A stretch of DNA of 64,000 nucleotides from Salinimonas lutimaris (GTDB lineage: Bacteria > Pseudomonadota > Gammaproteobacteria > Enterobacterales > Alteromonadaceae), in contig NZ_CP036536.1 in NCBI RefSeq assembly GCF_005222225.1, positions 2,566,001 to 2,630,000 of the forward strand, written 5' to 3'. A model generated the notes under the pieces. That model had not been told where the DNA came from and did not search any database. It saw only the letters and a list, made by a program, of their open reading frames with translations. Position numbers and translations under genes: made by a program. Within the stretch, counting starts at the first letter, position 1. Each line of letters begins with the position of its first letter. Positions 17,357 to 26,048 of the stretch are shown here, in pieces.

Positions 17357-18660
17357 TGACACAATTACAGCTTTTTCGCGCCAGTATTCTTCATTTTCCT
17401 GAACCAACCACACAATTTAACCGTGACGTGGCCTGCTTTCGTGATGGCGCTTTAGTGATTGAACAGCAGCGTATTGTTGCTGTAGGACAATTTGAAGATG
17501 TTGCAGCGCAGTATCCACAGGCTCAGATTCACGATCATCGCGGCCAGTGGATCATTCCGGGCCTGATAGACAGTCACCTGCATTATCCGCAAACCGAAAT
17601 GATTGCCCGTTATGGCAAACAATTATTGCACTGGCTGGAAACCTATACTTTTCCGACCGAGGACAAATTTAAAGACCCCGCCTACGCAGCCAGACTGAGT
17701 GAGATCTTTTTGCAGCAATTGCTAAAAAACGGAACGACCACCGGGCTGGTATTTGGCACTGTTCATAGCGGCGCTGTTGATAGTCTGTTTAGCGCCGCGT
17801 CTGAGAAAAACATGGCCCTGGTAGCCGGAAAAGTCTGTATGGACCGAAACTGTCCGCCATTTTTGCAAGATTGCCCACAATCCGCACAACAGGACAGCGC
17901 CCGGCTTATCGACAAATGGCACAATCAGGGTCGTAACCTCTATGCCCTGACGCCACGGTTTGCCCCCACCAGTTCAGAAGCACAAATGGCAGCGCTGGGC
18001 GAACTGGCGCAGCAATATCCAGATGTATTTATTCAAACGCACCTGTCGGAAAATCTGGAAGAAATTGAGTGGGTAAAATCGCTTTATCCTGAGTGTGGTG
18101 GCTACCTGGATGTGTACGACAAATACCATATGGTGCGCGAACGGTCTGTGTTTGGTCATTGTATTCACCTGACCGACGATGAATGGATTCGGATGGGCGA
18201 AGCCCGGGCCGCCGCCGCGTTCTGTCCGACCTCGAACCTGTTTTTAGGCAGTGGGCTGTTTAATTTTGTGAAGCCGCGACTGCATAACGTAGATGTGGTT
18301 ATGGCCACAGACGTAGGGGCCGGCACAACGTTTAATATGCTCAGGACTTATGGCGAAGGTTACAAAATATCTCAGCTTCAAAACGATCCGCTGGCGCCGC
18401 TGGAAGGGCTGTACATGATGACTCAGGGCCCTGCCAGCGCTTATGGGCTAACCGGTGAGATCGGTAACCTGAACCCGGGTACGATGGCCGACTTTGTGAT
18501 TTTATCACCACAGTTTGATGAGTTGACTCAGTTGCGACTTGCCGATGAGTCTGAACCTGCCGATGTCATTTTTGCGCTCAGTATGCTTGGTGACGACCGC
18601 GCGATTGCCCAGACCTGGGTGGCAGGTGTGTGTCAGTACGAAAAAAATAAGAAGGAATAA
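17356..18660 (+). CDS. guaD: Guanine deaminase
   Basis: This amidohydrolase converts guanine to xanthine, which XdhAB then oxidises. It is 434 aa. Zinc and catalytic residues lie in PGLIDSHLHYPQTEM (about residues 68-82), FIQTHLSENLEEIEWV (His and the Glu of the HLSE motif), GHCIHLTDDE and MATDVGAG. The GTG start at 17356 overlaps the uraH stop, and the product then begins MTQLQLFRASILHF, the normal family N-terminus. It ends 4 bp before the urate oxidase gene. Confidence 0.95.
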   Translation: MTQLQLFRASILHFPEPTTQFNRDVACFRDGALVIEQQRIVAVGQFEDVAAQYPQAQIHDHRGQWIIPGLIDSHLHYPQTEMIARYGKQLLHWLETYTFPTEDKFKDPAYAARLSEIFLQQLLKNGTTTGLVFGTVHSGAVDSLFSAASEKNMALVAGKVCMDRNCPPFLQDCPQSAQQDSARLIDKWHNQGRNLYALTPRFAPTSSEAQMAALGELAQQYPDVFIQTHLSENLEEIEWVKSLYPECGGYLDVYDKYHMVRERSVFGHCIHLTDDEWIRMGEARAAAAFCPTSNLFLGSGLFNFVKPRLHNVDVVMATDVGAGTTFNMLRTYGEGYKISQLQNDPLAPLEGLYMMTQGPASAYGLTGEIGNLNPGTMADFVILSPQFDELTQLRLADESEPADVIFALSMLGDDRAIAQTWVAGVCQYEKNKKE

Positions 18661-18664
18661 AAAT

Positions 18665-19882
18665 ATGCCATGGTTAGACTGGGCGTCGTTGTTTGTACGT
18701 TGGTTTCACGTTGTAGCGGGGATTGCCTGGATCGGCGCATCGTTTTACTTTATCTGGCTGGACAACAGCTTGCGTGAGCCACCGAAATGGAAGAAAGAGC
18801 AAGGGATAAAAGGCGACCTCTGGGCTGTTCATGGCGGCGGTTTTTATGAAGTAGCCAAGTATGCGTACGGCCCTAAAACCATGCCCTCAACACTGCATTG
18901 GTTTAAATGGGAGGCCTACACCACTTGGTTAAGTGGCTTTGCATTACTGATCATTGTGTACTATTTCGGTGCATCGGCCTTTTTGATTGACCCCTCGGTA
19001 CAGGCAATGACGCCGGCAACAGCCATTGGGCTCGGTCTGGCGCTGATCTTTGGGGGCTTTGCCCTGTATGAACTGGCTTGCCGCTCGCCACTGGCTAAAA
19101 CCCCCAGACTGTTTGCCGTTGCTCTGGTGGCCATGATTTGTGTGGCCAGTTATCTGGCAACGCAGTGGTTCAGTGGCCGTGGTGCCTATATTCATATCGG
19201 CGCACTGATCGGTACTATCATGGTGGCCAATGTCTTTTTAAATATAATGCCCAACCAGCGCAAAATGGTAAATGCTGTGGCGGAGAATAAAGATATTGAT
19301 CCCGCGTGGGGAGCGGGTGCAAAACTGCGTTCAGTGCACAATAACTATCTGACCCTGCCCTTGCTGTTTATCATGGTCAGCAACCACTATCCTATGACCT
19401 ATCAGCACCCTCACAACTGGCTGGTGCTAATACTGATGATGGCGACAGCCGCCTGGATACGTCACTTTTTCAACCTGCGACATCAGGATGTAGTAAAGCC
19501 ATCTATATTAGTTTCAGGTGCTGTGGCCATGGCAGCCATTACATTGTGGGTATCCTGGCCACAGACTGTGGCAGAAACTTCTGTCAATGCGCAGTCACCG
19601 TCACAGGTCTCTGTGGCGCAGAATGTACCATCAAAGCAGCAGATAACGGCGTTGATAGACAAACACTGCTCCAGCTGCCATTCCCGCCAGCCAACGGATG
19701 ATATTTTCACAATCGCCCCGCTGGGTGTGGTGTTTGATAACTGGCAGGATATTGAGCGCTATGCCGGACAGATACCCCGCCGCGCAGCAGTGACCAGGGA
19801 TATGCCTTTTATGAACAAAACCGGTATGACAGAACAAGAGCGTCAACAACTGGATGCCTGGTTCAAAGCTGCATACAACTAA
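18665..19882 (+). CDS. puuD: Membrane urate oxidase with C-terminal cytochrome c domain (PuuD type)
   Basis: This 405-aa inner-membrane protein belongs to the cytochrome-c-fused urate oxidase family, unrelated to classical uricase. Residues 1-320 contain about eight membrane helices with conserved His/Trp motifs (WFHVVAGIAWIGASFYFIWLD, HGGGFYEVAKY). A periplasmic tail (about residues 335-405) has one c-type heme site, CSSCH, and a later Met region (RDMPFMNKTGM). Electrons from urate would therefore pass to the respiratory chain and not to oxygen as peroxide. The ATG at 18665 has GAAGGAAT upstream. An in-frame ATG 126 nt earlier lies within guaD and would add non-conserved residues. Last gene of the xdh operon. 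Confidence 0.93.
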   Translation: MPWLDWASLFVRWFHVVAGIAWIGASFYFIWLDNSLREPPKWKKEQGIKGDLWAVHGGGFYEVAKYAYGPKTMPSTLHWFKWEAYTTWLSGFALLIIVYYFGASAFLIDPSVQAMTPATAIGLGLALIFGGFALYELACRSPLAKTPRLFAVALVAMICVASYLATQWFSGRGAYIHIGALIGTIMVANVFLNIMPNQRKMVNAVAENKDIDPAWGAGAKLRSVHNNYLTLPLLFIMVSNHYPMTYQHPHNWLVLILMMATAAWIRHFFNLRHQDVVKPSILVSGAVAMAAITLWVSWPQTVAETSVNAQSPSQVSVAQNVPSKQQITALIDKHCSSCHSRQPTDDIFTIAPLGVVFDNWQDIERYAGQIPRRAAVTRDMPFMNKTGMTEQERQQLDAWFKAAYN

Positions 19883-19887
19883 CCTCC

Positions 19888-19917
19888 ACAGGCCGCATTT
19901 TGTTGCGGCCTGTTTTC
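19888..19917 (+). terminator. Terminator of the xdhABC-uraD-uraH-guaD-puuD operon
   Basis: ACAGGCCGC and GCGGCCTGT form a perfect 9-bp stem with an 8-nt loop, followed by TTTTCCCC. It begins 6 bp after the puuD stop. Confidence 0.9.
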
Positions 19918-19956
19918 CCCAAACCTTGAATGCACGTTAAAACCGTTGTAGATAGA

Positions 19957-20753
19957 TGGACAGTCACTTTTCCAACCGGACAGACACGCCACATTCGCCT
20001 CAAACGTGGACAGGCACTTTTCTAACAGGACAGACACGCCACACTCGCCTCAAACATGGACAGTCACTTTCCCAACCGGACAGACACGCCACATTCGCCT
20101 CAAACGTGGACAGGCACTTTTCTAACAGGACAGACACGCCACATTCGCCTCAAACGTGGACAGGCACTTTTCTAACAGGACAGACACGCCACACTCGCCT
20201 CAAACATGGACAGTCACTTTCCCAACCGGACAGACACGCCACATTCGCCTCAAACGTGGACAGTCACTTTTCTAACAGGACAGACACGCCACATTTGCCT
20301 TCAACGTGGACAGTCACTTTTCCAACCGGACAGTCACGCCACATTCTCCTTCAACGTGGACAGTCACTTTTCCAACCGGACAGACACTCCCCATTCGCCT
20401 TCAACGTGGACAGGCACTTTTATAACCGGACGGACACGCCACATTCGCTTTCAACGTGGACAGTCACTTTTCTAACCGGATAGACACGCCACATTCACTT
20501 TCAACGTGGACAGTCACTTTTCTAACCGGACAGACACGCCACATTCGCCACAAACGTGGACAGTCACTTTTCTAACAGGACAGACACGCCACATTCGCCT
20601 CAAACGTGGACAGTCACTTTTCTAACAGGACAGACACTCCCCATTCGCCTTCAACGTGGACAGTCACTTTTCTAACCGGACAGTCACGCCACATTCGCCT
20701 TCAAACATGGACAGGCACTTTCCCAACCGGACAGTCACGCCACACTCGCCTAG
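19957..20753. repeat. 16-copy, 50-bp tandem repeat array built on GGACAG-N-CAC
   Basis: Sixteen direct repeats begin at 19957, 20007 and so on every 50 bp to 20657, with the last shifted one base to 20708. Each unit holds two GGACAG-N-CAC cores 20 bp apart (N is T, G or A), an AACCGG or AACAGG linker and a CGCCACATTCGCCT-like segment. Variants follow a higher-order pattern: units 2-3 (20007-20106) match units 5-6 (20157-20256), which points to recent multi-unit duplication. There are no unique spacers, so this is not CRISPR. It fills the gap between the puuD terminator and the convergent gene at 20773. Confidence 0.95.
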
Positions 20754-20772
20754 TTCATATAAAACTAGCCAT

Positions 20773-21120
20773 TTAACTGACCGCTTTATTTAGTTCTGAT
20801 TTAGCGACGTAAACAGCGGCAGACTGCGTACCACCTCTTTCCAGATTCACCTCAACAATAACGCGCTGGTATTCATCCCCCTCAAACTCATCCAACACAG
20901 CCCAGTTATCTGCCAGATATTTTGAGCGAAAGACCTGCCCCTGTACGGACTCGCCATTTGGATCCGGAATCATGGCAGGACACCCCATCGATGCTCCCCA
21001 CCCAACATTGATATAACGGCCTTTTAGCCATGCATTTTCAAACTCTCCCCCTATACGGGTAAGAATATGCTCATTAGGAAAGCCTTGCCGCAATGTGCCA
21101 TAAACAAAAATCGCCTGCAT
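20773..21120 (-). CDS. Gamma-glutamylcyclotransferase-like (AIG2/YtfP family) protein
   Basis: This 115-aa protein has the family start FVYGTLRQGFPNEH (about residues 5-18) with the substrate-loop YGTLR, and the catalytic-type Glu in LDEFEGDEYQRV (about residues 76-87). The usual reaction of the fold is release of 5-oxoproline from gamma-glutamyl amines, but the true substrate of YtfP-like members is mostly unknown. The stop codon lies 20 bp from the last unit of the 50-bp array. A short CTAGTT/AACTAG hairpin sits between them. Confidence 0.85.
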   Translation of the reverse strand: MQAIFVYGTLRQGFPNEHILTRIGGEFENAWLKGRYINVGWGASMGCPAMIPDPNGESVQGQVFRSKYLADNWAVLDEFEGDEYQRVIVEVNLERGGTQSAAVYVAKSELNKAVS

Positions 21121-21482
21121 AGGTTACTGCTCCTTCTTGGTTAATTTAACGCTATTTATCACTCGTGTTCAGTGCAGCCAGCTTGAAATGCATGGCAGGC
21201 TGTTAACCAACCACCCCCCAGTTATCGCATAGGCTGGTTTTGCTGTGTACGACACCACATCATTTTACTGATGCTGTATACATACCGTACTTATTCTCGT
21301 TTAGGTAACATCATGAGGGCTGAAAAACGGGGATTAAAGGCAACGAAGGCAATGAATCGTACAAAAGGTCAATATCGAACAGTGAACGGCTATGTTCTGC
21401 ACAAGCCCAGGCCACTCAATGTCTAATCTGAGTAGTCGGCTATGTGGTGTCTGTATAAACCGTGACTGTCCATATTGAGGAA
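21121..21482. other. 362-bp intergenic region, no confident gene
   Basis: The region has no gene I can support. A 37-codon basic frame (21313-21426, start MRAEKRGLKATK) exists but lacks a ribosome site. One copy of the GTGACTGTCC core lies at 21462-21471, eleven bases before the stop codon of the Lrp gene. Confidence 0.6.
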
Positions 21483-21902
21483 CTAACCAAGCCACTGGTT
21501 TAAGACAACATGCGTTTTCACTTTGGCAATGTCATCAAATGTATCTATATGCTCACGAATCTCGTGCAGCCGGCGCATGGTTGCGGCCTTTATCAGCACA
21601 ATAAGATCACATTCACCTGTTACGCCATAACAGGACACAACCTCCGGTATTGCCCGAAAATAAGGCACCACATCGGCACATCTGGCACGTTTATGCTGAA
21701 TTTCCAGATAGGCCGCCACGCCCTCTTTTTGCGACTCCGATAACATCACCTGGTATCCTCTGATAACACCGGAGGACTCCATCTTTTTTATACGATCAGT
21801 GACCGCTGAGCGGGACAACCCCACCTTATCAGCAATTGCCGATATACTGGCTCTGGCATTTTGTCTTAACTGGGCGAGAATCGCCTGATCGAATTTATCC
21901 AT
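21483..21902 (-). CDS. Lrp/AsnC-family transcriptional regulator
   Basis: This 139-aa protein starts at the third in-frame ATG (21902), where the start MDKFDQAILAQLRQNAR is the family norm and GGA lies 7 nt upstream. ATGs at 21917 and 21959 are alternatives. The N-terminal helix-turn-helix covers about residues 5-55 (ISAIADKVGLSRSAVTDRIKKME), followed by the RAM/ligand domain with CYGVTGECDLIVLI. It is divergent from the YjeH-like exporter gene, so control of that gene by an amino acid is likely. Confidence 0.9.
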   Translation of the reverse strand: MDKFDQAILAQLRQNARASISAIADKVGLSRSAVTDRIKKMESSGVIRGYQVMLSESQKEGVAAYLEIQHKRARCADVVPYFRAIPEVVSCYGVTGECDLIVLIKAATMRRLHEIREHIDTFDDIAKVKTHVVLNQWLG

Positions 21903-22058
21903 CTTTATTTCCGTCATTTTGCTGGAAAAATACAAATATGCCGTCAGTATGACGGCCACAACACGCTCAATGTGTGTAAAGTCACACAGTCTGAAACGTA
22001 AAAAAGCAGTATATTACGCCATAAAATCAAAGCCACACAATCAGGGCCGCTTTCCATC

Positions 22059-23303
22059 ATGCACCATACAAGTAACAAAATAGGACGCTGGCAGGGAGCA
22101 GGCTTGCTCACTACCACTTTGCTGGGAACCAGCGTTTTTATCTTACCCCAAATGACTATCAACACTGCGGGGCACTGGGCCATACTTAGCTGGCTACTAT
22201 TAACCATCGCCATTTTGCCTGTCGCGATGGTGTTCGCCAAACTATCCTCCCGCTATCCGCATGCAGGTGGCCCGGCGTACTTTGTAGAAAAAGCATTTGG
22301 GAAATCTGCCGGCAGAACGATTGGCATCATGTTCTTGTTTGTTGTGCCGCTTGGAGCTCCCGCGGCTATCATTATGACCTATTGGTTTATAGAAACGCTG
22401 TTTGGATTACCGGGTCAGTGGGCATTACCAGTTCAGTTAGGTATTATCGGTCTGTTATTTCTTCTTAATTATCGTGGCATTCAGGTCTCTTCCACATTGC
22501 AATTGCTGCTCACTTTGGTTATCACCCTGGTCGTTATTGCGCTTATCGCTGGACAGTCCCCTACCCAGAATATGGTCTCTGCGCCAGATTCAGGCCACTT
22601 TGATATCCACCCAGTGCTAGGTGCTATGGGCATCGCATTCTGGAGCTTTCTTGGTATAGAGGCAATATCTCATCTTGCTGAGGATTTCAAAAACCCACGG
22701 CAGGATTTGGTTCCAGCCATCATGGTAGGCACGGTGTTGGTTGGCGCGATCTACCTAGGCTGTACCTGGTTGCTCGTTGATCTGCCAGTAACCGATGATT
22801 TGAGCATGGTGGCTTTGTTTAATGAGGTTTTTTCTGCCGGTGGTGCATATGTTATTGGCGCGCTGGGAGTAGCCGGAGGCTTAGCCACCGTCAATGTTTA
22901 TACTGCCAGCCTCTCGCGGCTAGTCTGGAGCCTGAGTAATGATCAGGTGCTTCCGGCCTTTTTCCAAACCCGCAATCGTTTCGGCATACCTCAACGAGCG
23001 CTGTCAGGTGTGCTGGGAATTATGGCACTTACCTTAACGGTTACGCACATAGAGCAATTGAATCTGGAAGATTTGATTGGCTGGGCAAATGGCGTATTTG
23101 TACTGATTTATCTGGCCAGTATGCTCTCTGCAGTTCGGCTGCTGTCGGCAAGAATAAGGCCCCTTATACTTCTGGGCGGTTTGTTTTGCGCCGCTGTTGC
23201 CATCGGCCTTGGGTCAAAAATGCTCTATGCTGTCGGCCTCTTCTGTTTTTGTGCTCCGCTTTTGTGGCATCAGCAGCGGCGCTCACAGCGTAGCTTGTGC
23301 TAA
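22059..23303 (+). CDS. APC-superfamily amino acid exporter, YjeH-like
   Basis: This 414-aa inner-membrane protein has about 12 hydrophobic segments. The start GRWQGAGLLTTTLLGTSVFILPQ (about residues 9-31) is the APC substrate-binding helix 1 with its broken Gly motif. RYPHAGGPAYFVEKAFG and WSFLGIEAISHLAEDFKNPRQD are the other family hallmarks. E. coli YjeH exports methionine and branched-chain amino acids. The divergent Lrp-type gene supports a similar amino acid export role here, although the exact substrates are unknown. Confidence 0.85.
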   Translation: MHHTSNKIGRWQGAGLLTTTLLGTSVFILPQMTINTAGHWAILSWLLLTIAILPVAMVFAKLSSRYPHAGGPAYFVEKAFGKSAGRTIGIMFLFVVPLGAPAAIIMTYWFIETLFGLPGQWALPVQLGIIGLLFLLNYRGIQVSSTLQLLLTLVITLVVIALIAGQSPTQNMVSAPDSGHFDIHPVLGAMGIAFWSFLGIEAISHLAEDFKNPRQDLVPAIMVGTVLVGAIYLGCTWLLVDLPVTDDLSMVALFNEVFSAGGAYVIGALGVAGGLATVNVYTASLSRLVWSLSNDQVLPAFFQTRNRFGIPQRALSGVLGIMALTLTVTHIEQLNLEDLIGWANGVFVLIYLASMLSAVRLLSARIRPLILLGGLFCAAVAIGLGSKMLYAVGLFCFCAPLLWHQQRRSQRSLC

Positions 23304-23373
23304 ACATGACTGTGATAAAATGTTAAGGATTCAAAAAGATAGTCTAAGGCTAAACATGCGTTAAAAGCGTTAC

Positions 23374-23457
23374 GGACAGTCACCTATATGTCTGGCAACC
23401 CTCAGATTATTTAATGATGCACTATTACACAGGTAGCGATTTAAAGCGTGACTGTCC
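23374..23457. repeat. Inverted pair of GGACAGTCAC cores
   Basis: GGACAGTCAC (23374-23383) and GTGACTGTCC (23448-23457) are perfect inverted copies separated by 64 bp. They fill most of the gap between the convergent exporter and the GAF-PAS-GGDEF-EAL gene. The orientation is opposite to the paired copies at 5313 and 5728. Confidence 0.7.
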
Positions 23458-23461
23458 AACT

Positions 23462-25627
23462 CTACGATCGAAGTGAAAGAAACAATGCCTCGAATTGCGA
23501 GGCTTTCATCGGCTCACCATAATAAAAACCTTGCGCTTCATCACACCCGAATTGCTGCAAAAATCTTATCTGAGCGGGGTTTTCCACTCCTTCAGCAATA
23601 ACCTCAAGCTCAAAGCTCTTTGCCAGATAAATTATCGCTTTTACTAACGATGCGTTGCCTTTGTCTTTTTCAATATCCTGTATAAAAGACTTATCAATTT
23701 TGAGTCGGCTGACGGGATAACTCTTTAACAGATTAAGCGCAGCAAAGCCGGTACCGTAATCATCAAACGCCAGCTTAACCCCCAGATCTCTCAAGCTATT
23801 CAGCCGGTTAATAGTGTTTGTATCGTTAAGCAAAAATGTGGTTTCAACCAACTCCAGCTCAAGCAGTTCCGGGGCTAGCCCGGTAATTTTCAGTGTCTCT
23901 GCAACTAGTGCCGGAAAGTGGGTACTGCGAAATTGTGAATCAAATAGGTTTACGCCAATACGTAGCCCGGGGCAATGCTGCTGCCATTTAGCAGCCTGAA
24001 TACAGGCTTCCCCCAAAATCCAGATACCCAGTTCCCAGTTAGCACTTTTTTTATTCAGCGCGTCGATAAACTGGTCCGGTGACAATAATCCCCGCTCAGG
24101 ATGTTGCCAGCGAAGCAGCGCTTCTGCTCCCACCAGCTCCCCATTGTGGAGATCATATTGGGGCTGATAATACACCACAAATTGCTCTAGCCGTATCGCC
24201 TCACGCAACTCCTGCTTTAACCGGTGTAGCGAGTCAATCGCGGCGCGCAGTTCGGGCTGATAAAGTTCATAGCGATTTTTTCCCGCATCCTTGGCCTTAT
24301 ACAATGCCAGGTCTGCAGAGCGCAGCAATTCTTCTGCACTGCTACCATGCGCAGGAGACACCGCAATTCCGATACTCGTACCAACGAAAATTTGCTGCCC
24401 ATGCAATTCGTGTGGGACCGCTATCTCTGCAATAATCGTTTGCGCCACCATCTCAGCTTCAGATTGGGACATCGGCGGCAACAAAATGGCGAATTCATCT
24501 CCCCCGAGCCGGGCAATAGACAATGCAATATGACAGCAGCGCTGCAAAGTATTCCCGACTATTTTTAAAATGTCGTCCCCTGCAGCATGCCCCAACGTAT
24601 CATTCACCTCCTTGAAACCATCCAAATCGGCCAGTAAAACAGTGACCGGCTGATTTGACGCTAGCGCTTGCTGTGTTACGCGCTTCCAGTTGCTGCGATT
24701 GGCTAAGCCGGTGAGTACATCAGTTAATGCTAATCTCTTTAACTGAGCATAATTTTTTTTTCGTTCGGTGATATCCCGTATGATTAAACCAATACTGTGA
24801 CTGTCCCCTTCTGCCCAGGTCGAAAAAGACAATTCAGCCGGAAATGTAGTCCCATCTTTTCTTTTTGCTGTGATCTGCAGATTGCTATCAAAACTGTTTT
24901 GGCCCGATTCAAGCATTGCTTTCTTACTGGCATACAAGGCCTCGCCTGACTGATCTGTGAGCCGACTTACGCTGGTATGCAGAATTTCACGTTCTGTGTA
25001 GCCAAACAGCTCTTCAGCTGACCCGTTCCAAAACTCAATCAAGCCTTTAAGATTGGTACAAATAATGGCATCAGGTGAGGTGGCAGCGATATTTTTCCAG
25101 CGGGACTGATTGACACCATTTAAGTGACTCAGGCGCCAAAGCTCCAGCTTATCTGCAACCACACCGGCCATGTTCTCCAGCATCGCAACATCTTTTTCGT
25201 CGAAATCGGGCCTGGCTTTGGTATCGATAATACAAAGTGTCCCTATTTTAAAGCCCTCACGGGACAGCAGCGGACAGCCAAAATAACTACGGATAAAGGG
25301 AGGGCCAGTAACCAGCGGATTGTTCACAAAGGTGGGATGAACGCTCACATCGTGAATAATCAAAGGCTTGTCATCGGGTGTGGCGATGGTGTGTGTACAA
25401 AAAGAAATATCTCGCGGCGTTTCACAGATATCCAGACCCACTCTGGATTTAAAAAACTGCCGGGACTCATCGACCAATGATATAAGTGCGATAGGTGCAT
25501 CAAAAATTTTTGAAGCTAACTGGGTGAGCTGATCCAGCTCGGGGCTCGAGGCGGTGTCCAGATTAAAACTGTGTAAATTAGCCAGCCTGTGCTGTTCATT
25601 AACGATACCTCGACTCCTTTTACTCAT
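23462..25627 (-). CDS. GAF-PAS-GGDEF-EAL c-di-GMP turnover protein
   Basis: This 721-aa protein has no membrane segment. In order it has a GAF domain (about residues 20-160), a PAS domain with PAC (about 172-292), a GGDEF domain with an intact RLGGDEFAILL (near 375) and an EAL domain with GAEALLRWQHPE (near 500). The EAL also carries ELELVET, FDDYGTGFAAL, KIDKSF and IAEGVE. Both catalytic domains therefore look competent, so it could make or degrade c-di-GMP depending on GAF/PAS input. The ATG at 25627 has GGAG 5 nt upstream, better than one 21 nt earlier. Confidence 0.93.
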   Translation of the reverse strand: MSKRSRGIVNEQHRLANLHSFNLDTASSPELDQLTQLASKIFDAPIALISLVDESRQFFKSRVGLDICETPRDISFCTHTIATPDDKPLIIHDVSVHPTFVNNPLVTGPPFIRSYFGCPLLSREGFKIGTLCIIDTKARPDFDEKDVAMLENMAGVVADKLELWRLSHLNGVNQSRWKNIAATSPDAIICTNLKGLIEFWNGSAEELFGYTEREILHTSVSRLTDQSGEALYASKKAMLESGQNSFDSNLQITAKRKDGTTFPAELSFSTWAEGDSHSIGLIIRDITERKKNYAQLKRLALTDVLTGLANRSNWKRVTQQALASNQPVTVLLADLDGFKEVNDTLGHAAGDDILKIVGNTLQRCCHIALSIARLGGDEFAILLPPMSQSEAEMVAQTIIAEIAVPHELHGQQIFVGTSIGIAVSPAHGSSAEELLRSADLALYKAKDAGKNRYELYQPELRAAIDSLHRLKQELREAIRLEQFVVYYQPQYDLHNGELVGAEALLRWQHPERGLLSPDQFIDALNKKSANWELGIWILGEACIQAAKWQQHCPGLRIGVNLFDSQFRSTHFPALVAETLKITGLAPELLELELVETTFLLNDTNTINRLNSLRDLGVKLAFDDYGTGFAALNLLKSYPVSRLKIDKSFIQDIEKDKGNASLVKAIIYLAKSFELEVIAEGVENPAQIRFLQQFGCDEAQGFYYGEPMKASQFEALFLSLRS

Positions 25628-26048
25628 TGTAACTCCAAGACTACACACCAGTTACGCCTGACGCTGAGTTCAAGACCACCTACTTCTTGGAAATGATAGC
25701 TCAAATGGTGCAATAAAAAATAGGCACACAGACAAAACAGCCAAAAGTGCTATTAAGTAGATGCTTTTTTATGAAAAGAGTTCCGGGCAGCGCTTAAGCA
25801 CAAAGCGCGAATACAAGCGAACAGTGCCGCAGGCATTATTGGGTAAAAGATTTATCAGGCCCCCTACGTTCAGCCTAGATTAAAGTGACTGTCCATGCTT
25901 GAATTTAACTTTAGAGCAATCCGGGCCACCCACAAGCGCTCGCCCCTGATAATTGACAGTAGCGCCTGCTCCCATTGGCTTTATTGTAAAACCACAAAAA
26001 CCGGTCTGTTCAGCCGGGAATGCTCGCATAACGATCTAGAATTGTTGG
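25628..26048. other. 421-bp intergenic region with one GTGACTGTCC core
   Basis: No gene is supported here. A single GTGACTGTCC core lies at 25885-25894, preceded by ATTAAA as at 5143 and 6154. The remainder is AT-rich upstream sequence of the c-di-GMP gene and the 3' flank of the GH32 gene. Confidence 0.6.

Noticed and set aside
18539-18664. Longer N-terminus for PuuD
   Set aside because: The added 42 residues lie inside guaD, are not membrane-like, and the ATG at 18665 has a ribosome site and the family N-terminus.
19956-20483. 175-aa open frame across the 50-bp tandem array
   Set aside because: The period of 50 is not a multiple of three, so the same DNA is read in all three frames. The frame is open only because the repeat lacks stops. 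There is no ribosome site and codon use is not protein-like.
19957-20753. CRISPR array
   Set aside because: The repeats are contiguous 50-bp units without unique spacers, and no cas gene is present.
21313-21426. 37-aa basic peptide (MRAEKRGLKATK...)
   Set aside because: There is no ribosome site, no homologue known to me and no conserved context.
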